From contig JAGDVW010000058.1 of the NCBI GenBank assembly GCA_023255835.1, forward strand, positions 9,597 through 16,017: a DNA stretch of 6,421 nucleotides, written 5' to 3'. The position numbers were made by a program, and so were the translations under genes. Of this stretch, positions 1-6,154 are shown one piece after another. The notes below the pieces were generated by a model. It worked only from the letters and a program-made list of their open reading frames with translations, searched no databases and was not told the origin of the DNA. The stretch's first letter is position 1. Each line of letters opens with the position of its first letter. Origin of the DNA: Candidatus Acetothermia bacterium. Its GTDB lineage: Bacteria; Bipolaricaulota; Bipolaricaulia; Bipolaricaulales; Bipolaricaulaceae.

Positions 1-463
1 TCCCCAAATACTGCAGGAGGGCAAACAAAGCGTTGAGGAAAGCGGAAAAAATCAAAGCTCCCAAAAACCAGGGATGATACCGCTCGGGTGCATTCAGGAC
101 CTGAACAAAAATAAGGCCAAAAAAGAGGATCAAAGCGGCCGATTGAAGAACGGTGCAGGCCGGTGTCTGGCCGGTGAGGGAAAGAGCGGAAGCCAAAAGA
201 AGTCCGGGGAGGACGGGAAAAAGCCAAGAGAGCTCGACCTTCGCCCCGGGGCTTTTCAACAATTCCCAAGCCCAAAGGATGAGGATGAGGCTCACCACCA
301 CCAGGGTATAAACGCTTTTTGTGTACCCGTATTCCGTGTTCCAGGGTATGAAGAGCAGGGGCTGGGTGGCGAAGAGGAAGACGAGCGTTCCCCAACGTAA
401 GCGGGCGACCCAGGAGGCCTTAGCAGCCTCTATTCTCCGCTTCCTTTGGGTCTTCTTGGGCAT
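1..463 (-). CDS. Multi-pass membrane protein, O-antigen ligase/polymerase-like, N-terminal part only
   Basis: The minus strand is open from ATG at 463 to the window edge, giving 154 residues with no stop, so the gene continues beyond the window. The protein starts with a basic cytoplasmic stretch (KKTQRKRR, residues 3-10). About five hydrophobic segments follow, near residues 22-40, 50-69, 79-97, 105-123 and 131-151. The pattern of a short loop ending in a PWNTEYGYTKS-like segment before helix 2, and FLNALFALLQYLG near residue 142, resembles the N-terminus of Wzy/WaaL-type O-antigen ligases and polymerases, which act in the inner membrane on lipid-linked glycans. The diagnostic large periplasmic loop lies outside the window, so the family call is an inference. 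The start lies 9 nt after the stop of the upstream oxidoreductase gene. The nearest GGAGG (481-485) is 17 nt away, too far for normal use, so translation is probably coupled to the preceding gene. Another polytopic family is possible. Confidence 0.62.
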   Translation of the reverse strand, partial: MPKKTQRKRRIEAAKASWVARLRWGTLVFLFATQPLLFIPWNTEYGYTKSVYTLVVVSLILILWAWELLKSPGAKVELSWLFPVLPGLLLASALSLTGQTPACTVLQSAALILFFGLIFVQVLNAPERYHPWFLGALIFSAFLNALFALLQYLG

Positions 464-472
464 GGGCTTATT

Positions 473-1588
473 TTATGGCGCCTCCCATTGGGAAAGCCAA
501 CGGGCCAAAGGGAGGATGGTGGTCCAAAGGCCCGGCCGCCGCAAAATTTTCGCCGAAAGCGCCGAGAAATTATCGATATCCCCAAAGTCAGAAAAAACCT
601 CGGCAAGCTTTGGATTGGCCAGGATCTGGACCAGTTCCTCCAAGGCCTCGGACGGAAGGCGGAGAAAAAGCCAGCGAGCTCGCTCTTGGAAGGCCAGTTC
701 TTCTCCAACGGCCTTGCGCCAGGCTTCCTCGTACTCCTGAAGGGCGTTCCCCCCAAAAGCCGCGGCCTTTCCGGCCAGGGGAGCGCAGCGGCTCAGGAAA
801 GCCAGGCCCCCGCCGGTCAGGGGCTTCACTTGGCCAGCGGCATTGCCCGTGAGAACCACCCGATCGCTCGCAACCCGCTCTGGAGGGCCAACGGGGATGA
901 GCCCGGCTCTGACCCCGAGGATCTCCTGACCCCGAAATCTTTTGGCCAAAAAATCCCGAAGCTTGGGCATGGCTTGGCGGCCAAAACTTGTGGCTAACCC
1001 GACTTTGACGATGCCCTCCTTCCCAGGTACAGCCCAAGCGAAAAAATCGGGGGCAACCCCGAAATGCACCTCCACCGTATCCTTAAGCTCCGCGCGCACC
1101 TCCGCCTGAACGGCCACGAGGACCTCCCGCGGCCGGGGAAGGCCCGCCTCCCTGGCCACGACGCTATAGACCCCATCGGCGCCCACGAGCGCTTCGAAGT
1201 CCACTAAACCCTTGGTGGTGCAAAGCTTTCCTCCCTCCAAGCCCCGCGCCTCCGCGGTCCAGATTTCCACCCCGCTTTCCTGCGCTTTTTCCCTGAGCCA
1301 CCAATCGAGCCTTGGACGATCGAGGACGAGCCCTTTGACCTCATCGGCCCGGAGCTCGACCACGCGGCCCTGCGGGGAAAACACCCGCACGGCGCGGATT
1401 TCCCGCAGCACAACGTGCGAGGGAACGCCCAAGCGATCGGCGGTCCTTGGGCTAACCAACCCTGCACAGCAAGGGATTCTCTTCGGGGAGCGCTCAAGGA
1501 GGAGGGTTTTTGCGCGGGCTTTGGCCGCAGCCCGAGCGGCCAGGGCCCCGGCCGGCCCGCCCCCAACCACCACCACCTCGAATTTCAT
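473..1588 (-). CDS. Geranylgeranyl reductase family FAD-dependent oxidoreductase
   Basis: This 371-residue flavoprotein has the N-terminal Rossmann motif GGGPAG (residues 9-14), with acidic E32 ending the second strand for the FAD ribose. It also has the CCAG turn (40-43) where the family has a conserved Cys-x-Gly, GADG (136-139), and a C-terminal FAD-binding stretch ending PLTGGG (256-261). The segment DFFAWAVPGKEGIVKVGLA (181-199) is typical of the family. Relatives saturate isoprenoid chains (geranylgeranyl groups of chlorophyll, quinones or archaeal-type lipids), while others are uncharacterised dehydrogenases, so the substrate here is unknown. The start at 1588 is preferred over an in-frame ATG at 1612. 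GGAAGAGG (1596-1603) sits 7 nt upstream, and the start overlaps the gatA stop as ATGA, which implies coupled translation. An oddity is that the usual Asp of the GD(A)AG motif is Asn (G248-N249). The protein is probably peripheral to the membrane, since no signal peptide or clear membrane helix is present. Confidence 0.87.
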   Translation of the reverse strand: MKFEVVVVGGGPAGALAARAAAKARAKTLLLERSPKRIPCCAGLVSPRTADRLGVPSHVVLREIRAVRVFSPQGRVVELRADEVKGLVLDRPRLDWWLREKAQESGVEIWTAEARGLEGGKLCTTKGLVDFEALVGADGVYSVVAREAGLPRPREVLVAVQAEVRAELKDTVEVHFGVAPDFFAWAVPGKEGIVKVGLATSFGRQAMPKLRDFLAKRFRGQEILGVRAGLIPVGPPERVASDRVVLTGNAAGQVKPLTGGGLAFLSRCAPLAGKAAAFGGNALQEYEEAWRKAVGEELAFQERARWLFLRLPSEALEELVQILANPKLAEVFSDFGDIDNFSALSAKILRRPGLWTTILPLARWLSQWEAP

Positions 1589-2979
1589 CTCAAGGCCTCT
1601 TCCAAGGCCCAAGCGGCCGCAAGAAGGGTCCTCTCCGAAAGCCTGGGCCCGATGAGCTGGAGGCCGAAGGGCAACCCCTCGATGGTCCCCCCGGGGATGG
1701 AGATGGCCGGAAGGCCGGCAAGGGCGGAGGGGATGGTGAAGAGGTCGGAAAGATACATGGAAAGGGGATCGGCTTTTTCGCCCAGGCGAAAGGCCGGGGT
1801 GGGCGCGGTCGGACCCATTATGAGGTCCACCTTCTCAAAAGCCTTTTGGAATTCTTGGGCGATGAGGGTCCTCACCCGCTGGGCTTTGCCGTAATACTGA
1901 TCGTAATAGCCGGCGGAGAGGGCGAAAATCCCTAGGGCAATACGACGTTTCACCTCCGGCCCAAATCCAAGCGTCCGGCTTTGGGCGATCATCTCCGCCA
2001 AAAGGTTTGCGGGAACACGCAGGGTATAGCGGACCCCATCGTAACGGGCGAGGTTGGCCGAGGCCTCGGCGGAAGCCACCAGGTAATAAGCGGGAAGCGC
2101 ATACTCCGTGAGGGGGAGGGAGGCCTCCAAAACCGCACCCCCCAGCTCTTCCACCACCATGCACCATCGCTCCACCAGGGCCAAGGCCTTGGCGCCAAGC
2201 TCCTTGGGCACGTATTCCTTGGGCAACCCTATCCGCAGGCCAGCCAAGTTCGGCCTTAGATCCGCGAGATAATCTTGGGGAGGAAGGGGAAGGGATGTGG
2301 AATCCCGGGGATCGTGGCCGGCGATGAGGGAGAGGAGGAGGGCGGCATCGCGGACGGAGCGGGTGATGGGGCCGATGGTGTCCAAAGAGGAGGCGAAGGC
2401 CACAAGGCCATAGCGGGAGACGAGGCCATAGGTGGGCCGAAGTCCGACCACCCCGCACAGGGCCGCGGGTTGGCGGACGGAGCCGCCGGTGTCCGAGCCC
2501 AAAGCGGCCAAGGCTTCCCCAGCGGCCACGGCCGCCGCCGACCCCCCCGATGATCCCCCGGGAACGCGCTCGGGATCCCAGGGATTGCGGGTCGGCCCGA
2601 ACGCCGAGTACTCCGTGGAGGAGCCCATGGCGAACTCATCGAGATTGGTCTTGCCCTGGATTTGCGCGCCAGCAGCCTTGAGCCTGGCCACCGCGGTGGC
2701 CTCGAAAGGAGAGCGATAATTCTGTAAAAACCGCGAGCCGCAGGTGGTGGGGAATTCCAAAGTACAGATGTTGTCCTTTATGGCCACGGGAAGCCCCAAA
2801 AGAAACGTGGCCTCCTTCCCCTCGGCTCCCTGGAGTAGCTCCTCTTTTTCCGCGAGGGAGAGGAACGCGTGGATGGTGGGCTCGCGCTTTTCGATGTTCG
2901 CGTAAAGCTCCTCGAGGACGTGGGCGAGGGTGAGCTCCCCGCGGGACAACCCGTCACGGCAGTGTAAAAGGTCACGCAA
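1585..2979 (-). CDS. gatA: Asp-tRNA(Asn)/Glu-tRNA(Gln) amidotransferase subunit A
   Basis: GatA is the glutaminase subunit of GatCAB, which converts Glu-tRNA(Gln) and/or Asp-tRNA(Asn) to the amide form in the cytoplasm. All amidase-signature catalytic residues are visible: Lys68 in VAIKDNI, cis-Ser143 in GGSSGGSAAAVAAG, and nucleophile Ser167 in GSDTGGSVRQPAA. The following LCGVVGLRPTYGLVSRYGL is GatA-specific and argues against a generic amidase. With TTG at 2979 the protein is 464 residues. By alignment to Staphylococcus aureus GatA from memory, it begins about four residues later than that protein, so it is essentially full length (usual size about 480-490). No in-frame ATG, GTG or TTG exists between that TTG and the tRNA body. 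The next TTG (2949) would remove part of the first helix. No Shine-Dalgarno site precedes it; the tRNA CCA end lies 4 nt upstream. gatB and gatC are not in the window. Its stop overlaps the next gene by 4 bp. Function is secure, the exact start less so. Confidence 0.95.
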   Translation of the reverse strand: MRDLLHCRDGLSRGELTLAHVLEELYANIEKREPTIHAFLSLAEKEELLQGAEGKEATFLLGLPVAIKDNICTLEFPTTCGSRFLQNYRSPFEATAVARLKAAGAQIQGKTNLDEFAMGSSTEYSAFGPTRNPWDPERVPGGSSGGSAAAVAAGEALAALGSDTGGSVRQPAALCGVVGLRPTYGLVSRYGLVAFASSLDTIGPITRSVRDAALLLSLIAGHDPRDSTSLPLPPQDYLADLRPNLAGLRIGLPKEYVPKELGAKALALVERWCMVVEELGGAVLEASLPLTEYALPAYYLVASAEASANLARYDGVRYTLRVPANLLAEMIAQSRTLGFGPEVKRRIALGIFALSAGYYDQYYGKAQRVRTLIAQEFQKAFEKVDLIMGPTAPTPAFRLGEKADPLSMYLSDLFTIPSALAGLPAISIPGGTIEGLPFGLQLIGPRLSERTLLAAAWALEEALR

Positions 2980-2983
2980 CGCG

Positions 2984-3074
2984 TGGTGCCGGGGGTGGGA
3001 TTTGAACCCACACGGGGGTTGGATACCCCACTGGATCCTGAGTCCAGCGCGTCTGCCAGTTCCGCCACCCCGGC
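2984..3074 (-). tRNA. tRNA-Leu (anticodon CAG)
   Basis: A complete class II cloverleaf is visible. The acceptor stem GCCGGGG/CCCCGGC is followed by discriminator A and an encoded CCA (2986-2984). The D-arm is GCG/CGC with GG in its loop. The anticodon stem CTGGA/TCCAG carries loop CTCAGGA, which places anticodon CAG at 3040-3038 with U33 and G37. A long variable arm forms stem GGGGT/ACCCC. The T-arm is GTGGG/CCCAC with loop TTCAAAT. The long variable arm, A73 discriminator and CAG anticodon identify a leucine tRNA reading CUG. The gene is 91 nt including CCA. It has its own strong promoter upstream and is followed after 4 nt by the gatA start, so tRNA and gatA probably share a primary transcript. 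Confidence 0.97.
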
Positions 3075-3085
3075 GGGCCAACGCC

Positions 3086-3113
3086 ATTCTACGAACCCCT
3101 TGGCCCATGTCAA
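3086..3113 (-). promoter_or_regulatory. Sigma70-type promoter of tRNA-Leu (and probably gatA operon)
   Basis: On the minus strand a consensus -35 TTGACA (3113-3108) is separated by 16 bp from a -10 TAGAAT (3091-3086), five of six matches to TATAAT. Transcription would start near 3079-3080, about five bases before the mature tRNA 5' end, which is the usual geometry for a tRNA gene. No other promoter is visible before gatA, so this probably drives the whole leftward unit. Confidence 0.8.
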
Positions 3114-3123
3114 GAATTTGACG
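3108..3123. promoter_or_regulatory. Inverted repeat spanning both divergent -35 boxes; candidate Crp/Fnr-type operator
   Basis: TGTCAAGAATTTGACG contains perfect 5-bp inverted arms GTCAA/TTGAC around GAAT, flanked by T and G. Written as TGTCA-N6-TGACG it has the length and symmetry of Crp/Fnr-family sites (for example TGTGA-N6-TCACA for CRP). It lies 43 bp before a Crp/Fnr-family gene and covers both facing -35 elements, so a bound dimer would block tRNA-gatA and crp transcription together. The arms are also what two facing TTGACA boxes would make by themselves, so operator function is an inference. Confidence 0.35.
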
Positions 3124-3147
3124 CGCAGCCCAGCCCCGCGGTAGACT
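3118..3147 (+). promoter_or_regulatory. Promoter of the Crp/Fnr-family gene
   Basis: TTGACG (3118-3123) is followed after 18 bp by TAGACT (3142-3147), matching five of six and four of six consensus bases respectively. The predicted start, about 3153-3155, leaves a leader of only about 11-13 nt before ATG 3166. The -35 box is 4 bp from the -35 box of the oppositely directed tRNA promoter. Confidence 0.6.
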
Positions 3148-3155
3148 CCTTTTTC

Positions 3156-3160
3156 GGTGA
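3156..3160 (+). promoter_or_regulatory. Ribosome binding site that sets the crp-like start at ATG 3166
   Basis: GGTGA matches the anti-Shine-Dalgarno core and lies 5 nt before ATG 3166. It would fall inside the coding sequence, or overlap the start codon, if the in-frame GTG at 3157 were used, so ATG 3166 is preferred. Confidence 0.55.
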
Positions 3161-3165
3161 GGGTG

Positions 3166-3840
3166 ATGGTTGAACTCAAGGATTTCCGGGTTTTCAAAGA
3201 CCTGAAGCCCGAGGAGCTCCAAAAACTCGAGGCCTTGGTGCGAAAGATCGATTACGGCGAAGAAGAGCTCATTTTCATGGAGGGCGCCCCGGCCTTCGGT
3301 TTTTATTTGGTGTTCAAAGGGGCGGTGAAACTCGTGAAACGCAGCGCCAAAGGAAAATCCCAAATCCTAAAAATTGTCGGCCCGGGAGGCCTCCTTGGGG
3401 AGACCACCCTCTTCGATAAAGGCTTGCACAATGCCTACGCCAAAACCCTCATCCCCTCCACAGTGGGCTTCATCGAACGCGGTGATTTCTTCTTTTTTCT
3501 CGAGCACCATCCCAAGGTGATCTTCCGGTTCTTCGAGCACCTCTCCTTGGAGCTCAAAGCCTTCCAGAACAAGCTCGCGGAGCGTTCCTATGCCTCGAGC
3601 AAGGAGCGATTGGCCCGGCTCATTTTGGCCTTGGACCGATTGGGCCTGGAGCTATCCCGGGCGGAGCTCGCGGAGATGGCCGGCGTGTCCTCCAAGACCG
3701 CGATCCGCACCCTAAGCGAGCTGGAGTCCCGGGGGATCATCAGCGTGGATAACCGCCGCATCAATGTGATCAAGGAGGATTACCTCCGCCGGTTGGCCGA
3801 GCCCTTCTCCCTGGAGATCGATAAAGCCATCATCATCTAG
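3166..3840 (+). CDS. Crp/Fnr family transcriptional regulator
   Basis: This 224-residue cytoplasmic regulator has the standard family length and layout. A cyclic-nucleotide-binding-type beta-barrel spans about residues 7-110, with GPGGLLGETTLFDKG at 72-86. A long dimerisation helix covers about 113-142. A C-terminal winged helix-turn-helix spans about 145-210, with LSRAELAEMAGVSSKTAIRT (163-182) holding the turn and recognition helix and a wing near DNRRINVI. There is no cysteine in the whole protein, so an FNR-type Fe-S cluster is excluded. The CRP cAMP-contact pair Arg-Ser after the GE motif (here G78-E79) is replaced by His88-Asn89, so ordinary cAMP binding is doubtful; the signal is unknown. 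The gene points away from tRNA-Leu/gatA and shares the divergent control region with it, including a possible autoregulatory site at 3108-3123. A kinase/response-regulator pair follows on the same strand 58 nt downstream. Confidence 0.92.
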   Translation: MVELKDFRVFKDLKPEELQKLEALVRKIDYGEEELIFMEGAPAFGFYLVFKGAVKLVKRSAKGKSQILKIVGPGGLLGETTLFDKGLHNAYAKTLIPSTVGFIERGDFFFFLEHHPKVIFRFFEHLSLELKAFQNKLAERSYASSKERLARLILALDRLGLELSRAELAEMAGVSSKTAIRTLSELESRGIISVDNRRINVIKEDYLRRLAEPFSLEIDKAIII

Positions 3841-3859
3841 GGCTGAGAATGACCTCTGT

Positions 3860-3883
3860 CCTTGGCGCGGGACGGCGCCAGGG
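3860..3883 (+). terminator. GC-rich stem-loop after the Crp/Fnr gene; possible terminator or attenuator
   Basis: CCTTGGCGC and GCGCCAGGG form a 9-bp stem with one G-T wobble around a 6-nt loop (GGGACG), 19 nt after the crp-like stop. Only TT and then an A-run follow, so it lacks the U-tract of a classic intrinsic terminator. It may partly separate expression of the regulator from the downstream kinase or stabilise a processed end. Confidence 0.4.
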
Positions 3884-3890
3884 TTAAAAA
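3862..3890 (+). promoter_or_regulatory. Weak candidate promoter before the histidine kinase
   Basis: TTGGCG (3862-3867) and TAAAAA (3885-3890) are 17 bp apart, each matching four of six consensus bases. A start about 7 nt after the -10 would fall at or next to the kinase ATG (3899), giving a leaderless message. The -35 box lies inside the stem-loop, so the two readings compete. Confidence 0.22.
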
Positions 3891-3898
3891 CGAGGGGT

Positions 3899-5719
3899 AT
3901 GAAACGATCCCGTTTGGTTCGGGGTCTTTTGGTCCTTGGCGTTTATGCTCTCTGCGCCCTTCTGCTTTGGGGATTGGGTTTGGGTTATGAACCCCTCTTC
4001 CTCATGAGCGTGAGCGGGCTTTGGACCGTTTTCGCCGTCCTTCTAGCCCATTGGCCTTGGGTCCTGGGAATACCTTTCGCCGGCGTGGTTCTGGCCGCCC
4101 CGGCCCTCTGGACCCAACCATTGACCGTCTTCCTCGCCGAATCCTTCCTGCTTTTCGGCCTCTCCCTCCTTTGCGGTGGGGCTTCCTTTTTGGTCCGGCG
4201 GCGGACCTCCCACCGCCAAGTACAGCGGAAACTCGAGCTCTGCTATGGGGCCGAGGTCTTCGAGAATTCCCTGAACATCCTCCACGTGATCGACCGGGAA
4301 GGGAATGTCCTCAGGCGCAATCGCCGCTCCTTCGAGCTTTTGGGCTGGCCATATCGGCGAACCCTCCATGTGACAGAGTACGTGCACCCTGAGGATCTTG
4401 GGCACTTTCGCCTCGATCTTGAACGGCTATTCGAGCGGGGGGAGATCCGGGAGGTCCGGGTGCGGTTCCTCAAAGAAGACCGGGGATTCCTGAGCGTGGA
4501 GGTCCAGGCCCGGCGGGTCACCGGTAAACTCGCGGTCCTCGAGGCCCGGGACCTTTCGGAAGTGCAAAAGCTCCAGATGGAGATCGCCGAGGAGCGGGCG
4601 CGATATCGCCATCTCATCGAGGACGGCATCGACGCTTTGGATGTGGGCGTAATCCTTATCGATGCCAAGGGCCAGGTCCTCTGGGCCAACCGGGCCCTGA
4701 GCAAATTCTTCAGCCTCGATCGGGAATCGTGGATCGGCCATCCGGCTCTGCGCCTTTTGGAACGCATCGGAATGGTCTTGGAGGACGGGGAAAGCTTCCT
4801 CGCCAAGGTACGGGAAAGTTATCAAGCTGGGACGGGGATAGAGGGGTTGATCGTGCAAGTGCGCCCTGGCAAGGCTCGAGAGGAGCGGATCCTCCAATAT
4901 TTCAGCGTTCCCCTTTGCGGCACACGGGGCCGGGGAGGTCGCGTGGACTATTTCGCCGACGTCACGGCCCTGAAGAAGCTCGAGGCGGAACTGCGGGAGC
5001 AAAAGCAGCTCTTGGAGGAGGCCAACGAGCGCCTCCGCTCCTTCAACGCCGCGGTCTCCCACGATCTGCGGAATCCCACGCGGGCGGCCCTGGGCTATGT
5101 CCAGCTTATCCTGGCCCAGCATGATGGAGTCCTCCCCCCGGAGGTCCGGCGGGATTTGGAGCTGGCCCGTGGGCGGCTGGAACGCATGGACCGCATGCTG
5201 GAGGACCTCTCCCGCTACTCCAAGATGCGCTTGGACCCGTCCCAGTTTGAGCCGATCGACCTCAATAAACTCTTGGCCGACGTCCGGGCGGACTTGGGGT
5301 CCCTCCTTTCCGGGGTGGACCTGCGCATTCCCCCTGATCTCCCCGAAATCTATGGTCGGCCGAGCCTCATCGGCGAGCTCTTCGCCAACCTCATCCACAA
5401 CGCCGTGAAATTCAACGACAAGCCCAATCCGGTGGTGGAAGTGGGATGGAAGCCCCATCGGGGCGATACCTACCTCTTTTGGGTGCGGGACAATGGTCCT
5501 GGCATTCCCGCGGAGTATTTGGAAAAGATCTTCAGGCTGTTTGAACAACTCGATCGCACGAAGGAGGGAACCGGTGCGGGCTTGGCCATATGTCGCCGCA
5601 TCGTGGAGGAACACGGCGGCCGGATCTGGGCAGAATCCCAGCTCGGGCAGGGCGCGACCTTCTTCTTCACCCTGCCCCGGCTGCCCGTGAGAAAAGGGGT
5701 GGAGAGCGATGCCCATTGA
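3899..5719 (+). CDS. Membrane-anchored sensor histidine kinase with two PAS domains
   Basis: This 606-residue kinase starts with about four closely spaced membrane helices (near residues 6-29, 31-51, 53-70 and 74-98) with short loops and no sizeable external sensor. A basic RRR turn leads into the cytoplasm. PAS 1 spans about 112-217 and includes the PAS-type VHPED (162-166). A short coiled coil (218-238) leads to PAS 2 (about 240-358, ending in DVTALKKLEAELREQ). The HisKA domain has phospho-acceptor His388 in SHDLRNP. The ATPase domain has N-box Asn497/Asn501, G1 DNGPGI (531-536), the F-box IFRLFEQL (544-551) and G2 GTGAGLAI (557-564). All catalytic motifs are intact. Neither PAS has an obvious LOV cysteine or other cofactor signature, so the signal is unknown. 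The kinase core resembles those paired with Rcp1-type regulators, and such a gene follows with an 11-bp overlap. A GAGGGG lies only 1 nt before the ATG, too close for a normal Shine-Dalgarno, so the message may be leaderless. Confidence 0.95.
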   Translation: MKRSRLVRGLLVLGVYALCALLLWGLGLGYEPLFLMSVSGLWTVFAVLLAHWPWVLGIPFAGVVLAAPALWTQPLTVFLAESFLLFGLSLLCGGASFLVRRRTSHRQVQRKLELCYGAEVFENSLNILHVIDREGNVLRRNRRSFELLGWPYRRTLHVTEYVHPEDLGHFRLDLERLFERGEIREVRVRFLKEDRGFLSVEVQARRVTGKLAVLEARDLSEVQKLQMEIAEERARYRHLIEDGIDALDVGVILIDAKGQVLWANRALSKFFSLDRESWIGHPALRLLERIGMVLEDGESFLAKVRESYQAGTGIEGLIVQVRPGKAREERILQYFSVPLCGTRGRGGRVDYFADVTALKKLEAELREQKQLLEEANERLRSFNAAVSHDLRNPTRAALGYVQLILAQHDGVLPPEVRRDLELARGRLERMDRMLEDLSRYSKMRLDPSQFEPIDLNKLLADVRADLGSLLSGVDLRIPPDLPEIYGRPSLIGELFANLIHNAVKFNDKPNPVVEVGWKPHRGDTYLFWVRDNGPGIPAEYLEKIFRLFEQLDRTKEGTGAGLAICRRIVEEHGGRIWAESQLGQGATFFFTLPRLPVRKGVESDAH

Positions 5720-6149
5720 ACGGCGAATGGCGATCCTGGTGGTGGAGGACGACCCTTACCATTACGAATTGATCGAGCGTTCCGTGCGGAGCCTGGAGAA
5801 GGCCAACGTCCGCTACGATCTCTTTTGGGTCAAAGATGGGGAGGAGGCTTTGGATTTCCTATTCCGCCGCAAGAATTACGCTCAGGCCCCGCGGCCAAAC
5901 CTCGTCCTCTTGGACCTCCGCCTCCCCAAAAAGAGCGGCCTTGAGGTCCTGGAGGAAGTCAAAAAAGACGAGAAGCTCCGGAAGATCCCGGTGGTGGTCC
6001 TCACCGTCTCCACCGACGAGGAGGACATGGTGCGGGCTTATGATTCCGGGGCCGCTGGTTTTTTGCAGAAGCCGGCCTCACCCGAGGAATTCGATCGGCT
6101 CCTCACCACCGTTTGGGAGTATTGGCGGATCGCGAAGCTTCCGGACTAG
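5709..6149 (+). CDS. Single-domain (Rcp1-type) response regulator
   Basis: This 146-residue protein is one receiver domain with no DNA-binding or enzymatic output domain. The acidic pocket is E13-D14-D15, the phospho-acceptor is Asp69 in LLDLRLPKKSG, and the switch residues are Thr99 (VLTVST) and Lys121 (LQKP), so the site is complete. The extended helix-1/strand-2 region, the PRPNLVLLDLRLPKKSG core and the C-terminal WEYWRIAKLP tail resemble Rcp1-family regulators that partner phytochrome-like kinases in cyanobacteria and other bacteria. It is almost certainly phosphorylated by the upstream kinase, with which it overlaps by 11 bp. Its output is probably protein-protein contact or a phosphorelay, so the target lies elsewhere. 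GGAG (5701-5704) sits 4 nt before ATG 5709, supporting this start; a second in-frame ATG at 5727 would only trim six residues before strand 1. Confidence 0.95.
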   Translation: MPIERRMAILVVEDDPYHYELIERSVRSLEKANVRYDLFWVKDGEEALDFLFRRKNYAQAPRPNLVLLDLRLPKKSGLEVLEEVKKDEKLRKIPVVVLTVSTDEEDMVRAYDSGAAGFLQKPASPEEFDRLLTTVWEYWRIAKLPD

Positions 6150-6154
6150 TGTCT

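Noticed and set aside
74..400. Plus-strand frame of 108 codons near the window start
   Set aside because: It is antisense to the membrane protein gene, with a charged low-complexity product and no supporting start signal.
1589..1612. Upstream ATG at 1612 for the oxidoreductase (eight extra residues)
   Set aside because: ATG 1588 has GGAAGAGG 7 nt upstream, forms an ATGA overlap with the gatA stop, and places the Rossmann strand at the usual distance from the N-terminus.
3157..3165. GTG 3157 as start of the Crp/Fnr regulator
   Set aside because: It overlaps the GGTGA Shine-Dalgarno that is correctly spaced for ATG 3166, and would sit only a few bases from the predicted transcription start. 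A leaderless GTG start is not fully excluded.
2980..3363. Upstream extension of the gatA reading frame through the tRNA and past the promoter (open to ATG 3363)
   Set aside because: It runs through a complete tRNA-Leu and antisense to the crp-like gene. The extra residues do not resemble GatA, and homology begins right after the tRNA.
4427..5716. Long open frame of 429 codons on the minus strand opposite the kinase
   Set aside because: It lies wholly antisense to a kinase with intact motifs in order. It shows no recognisable domain and arises from high GC content at third positions.
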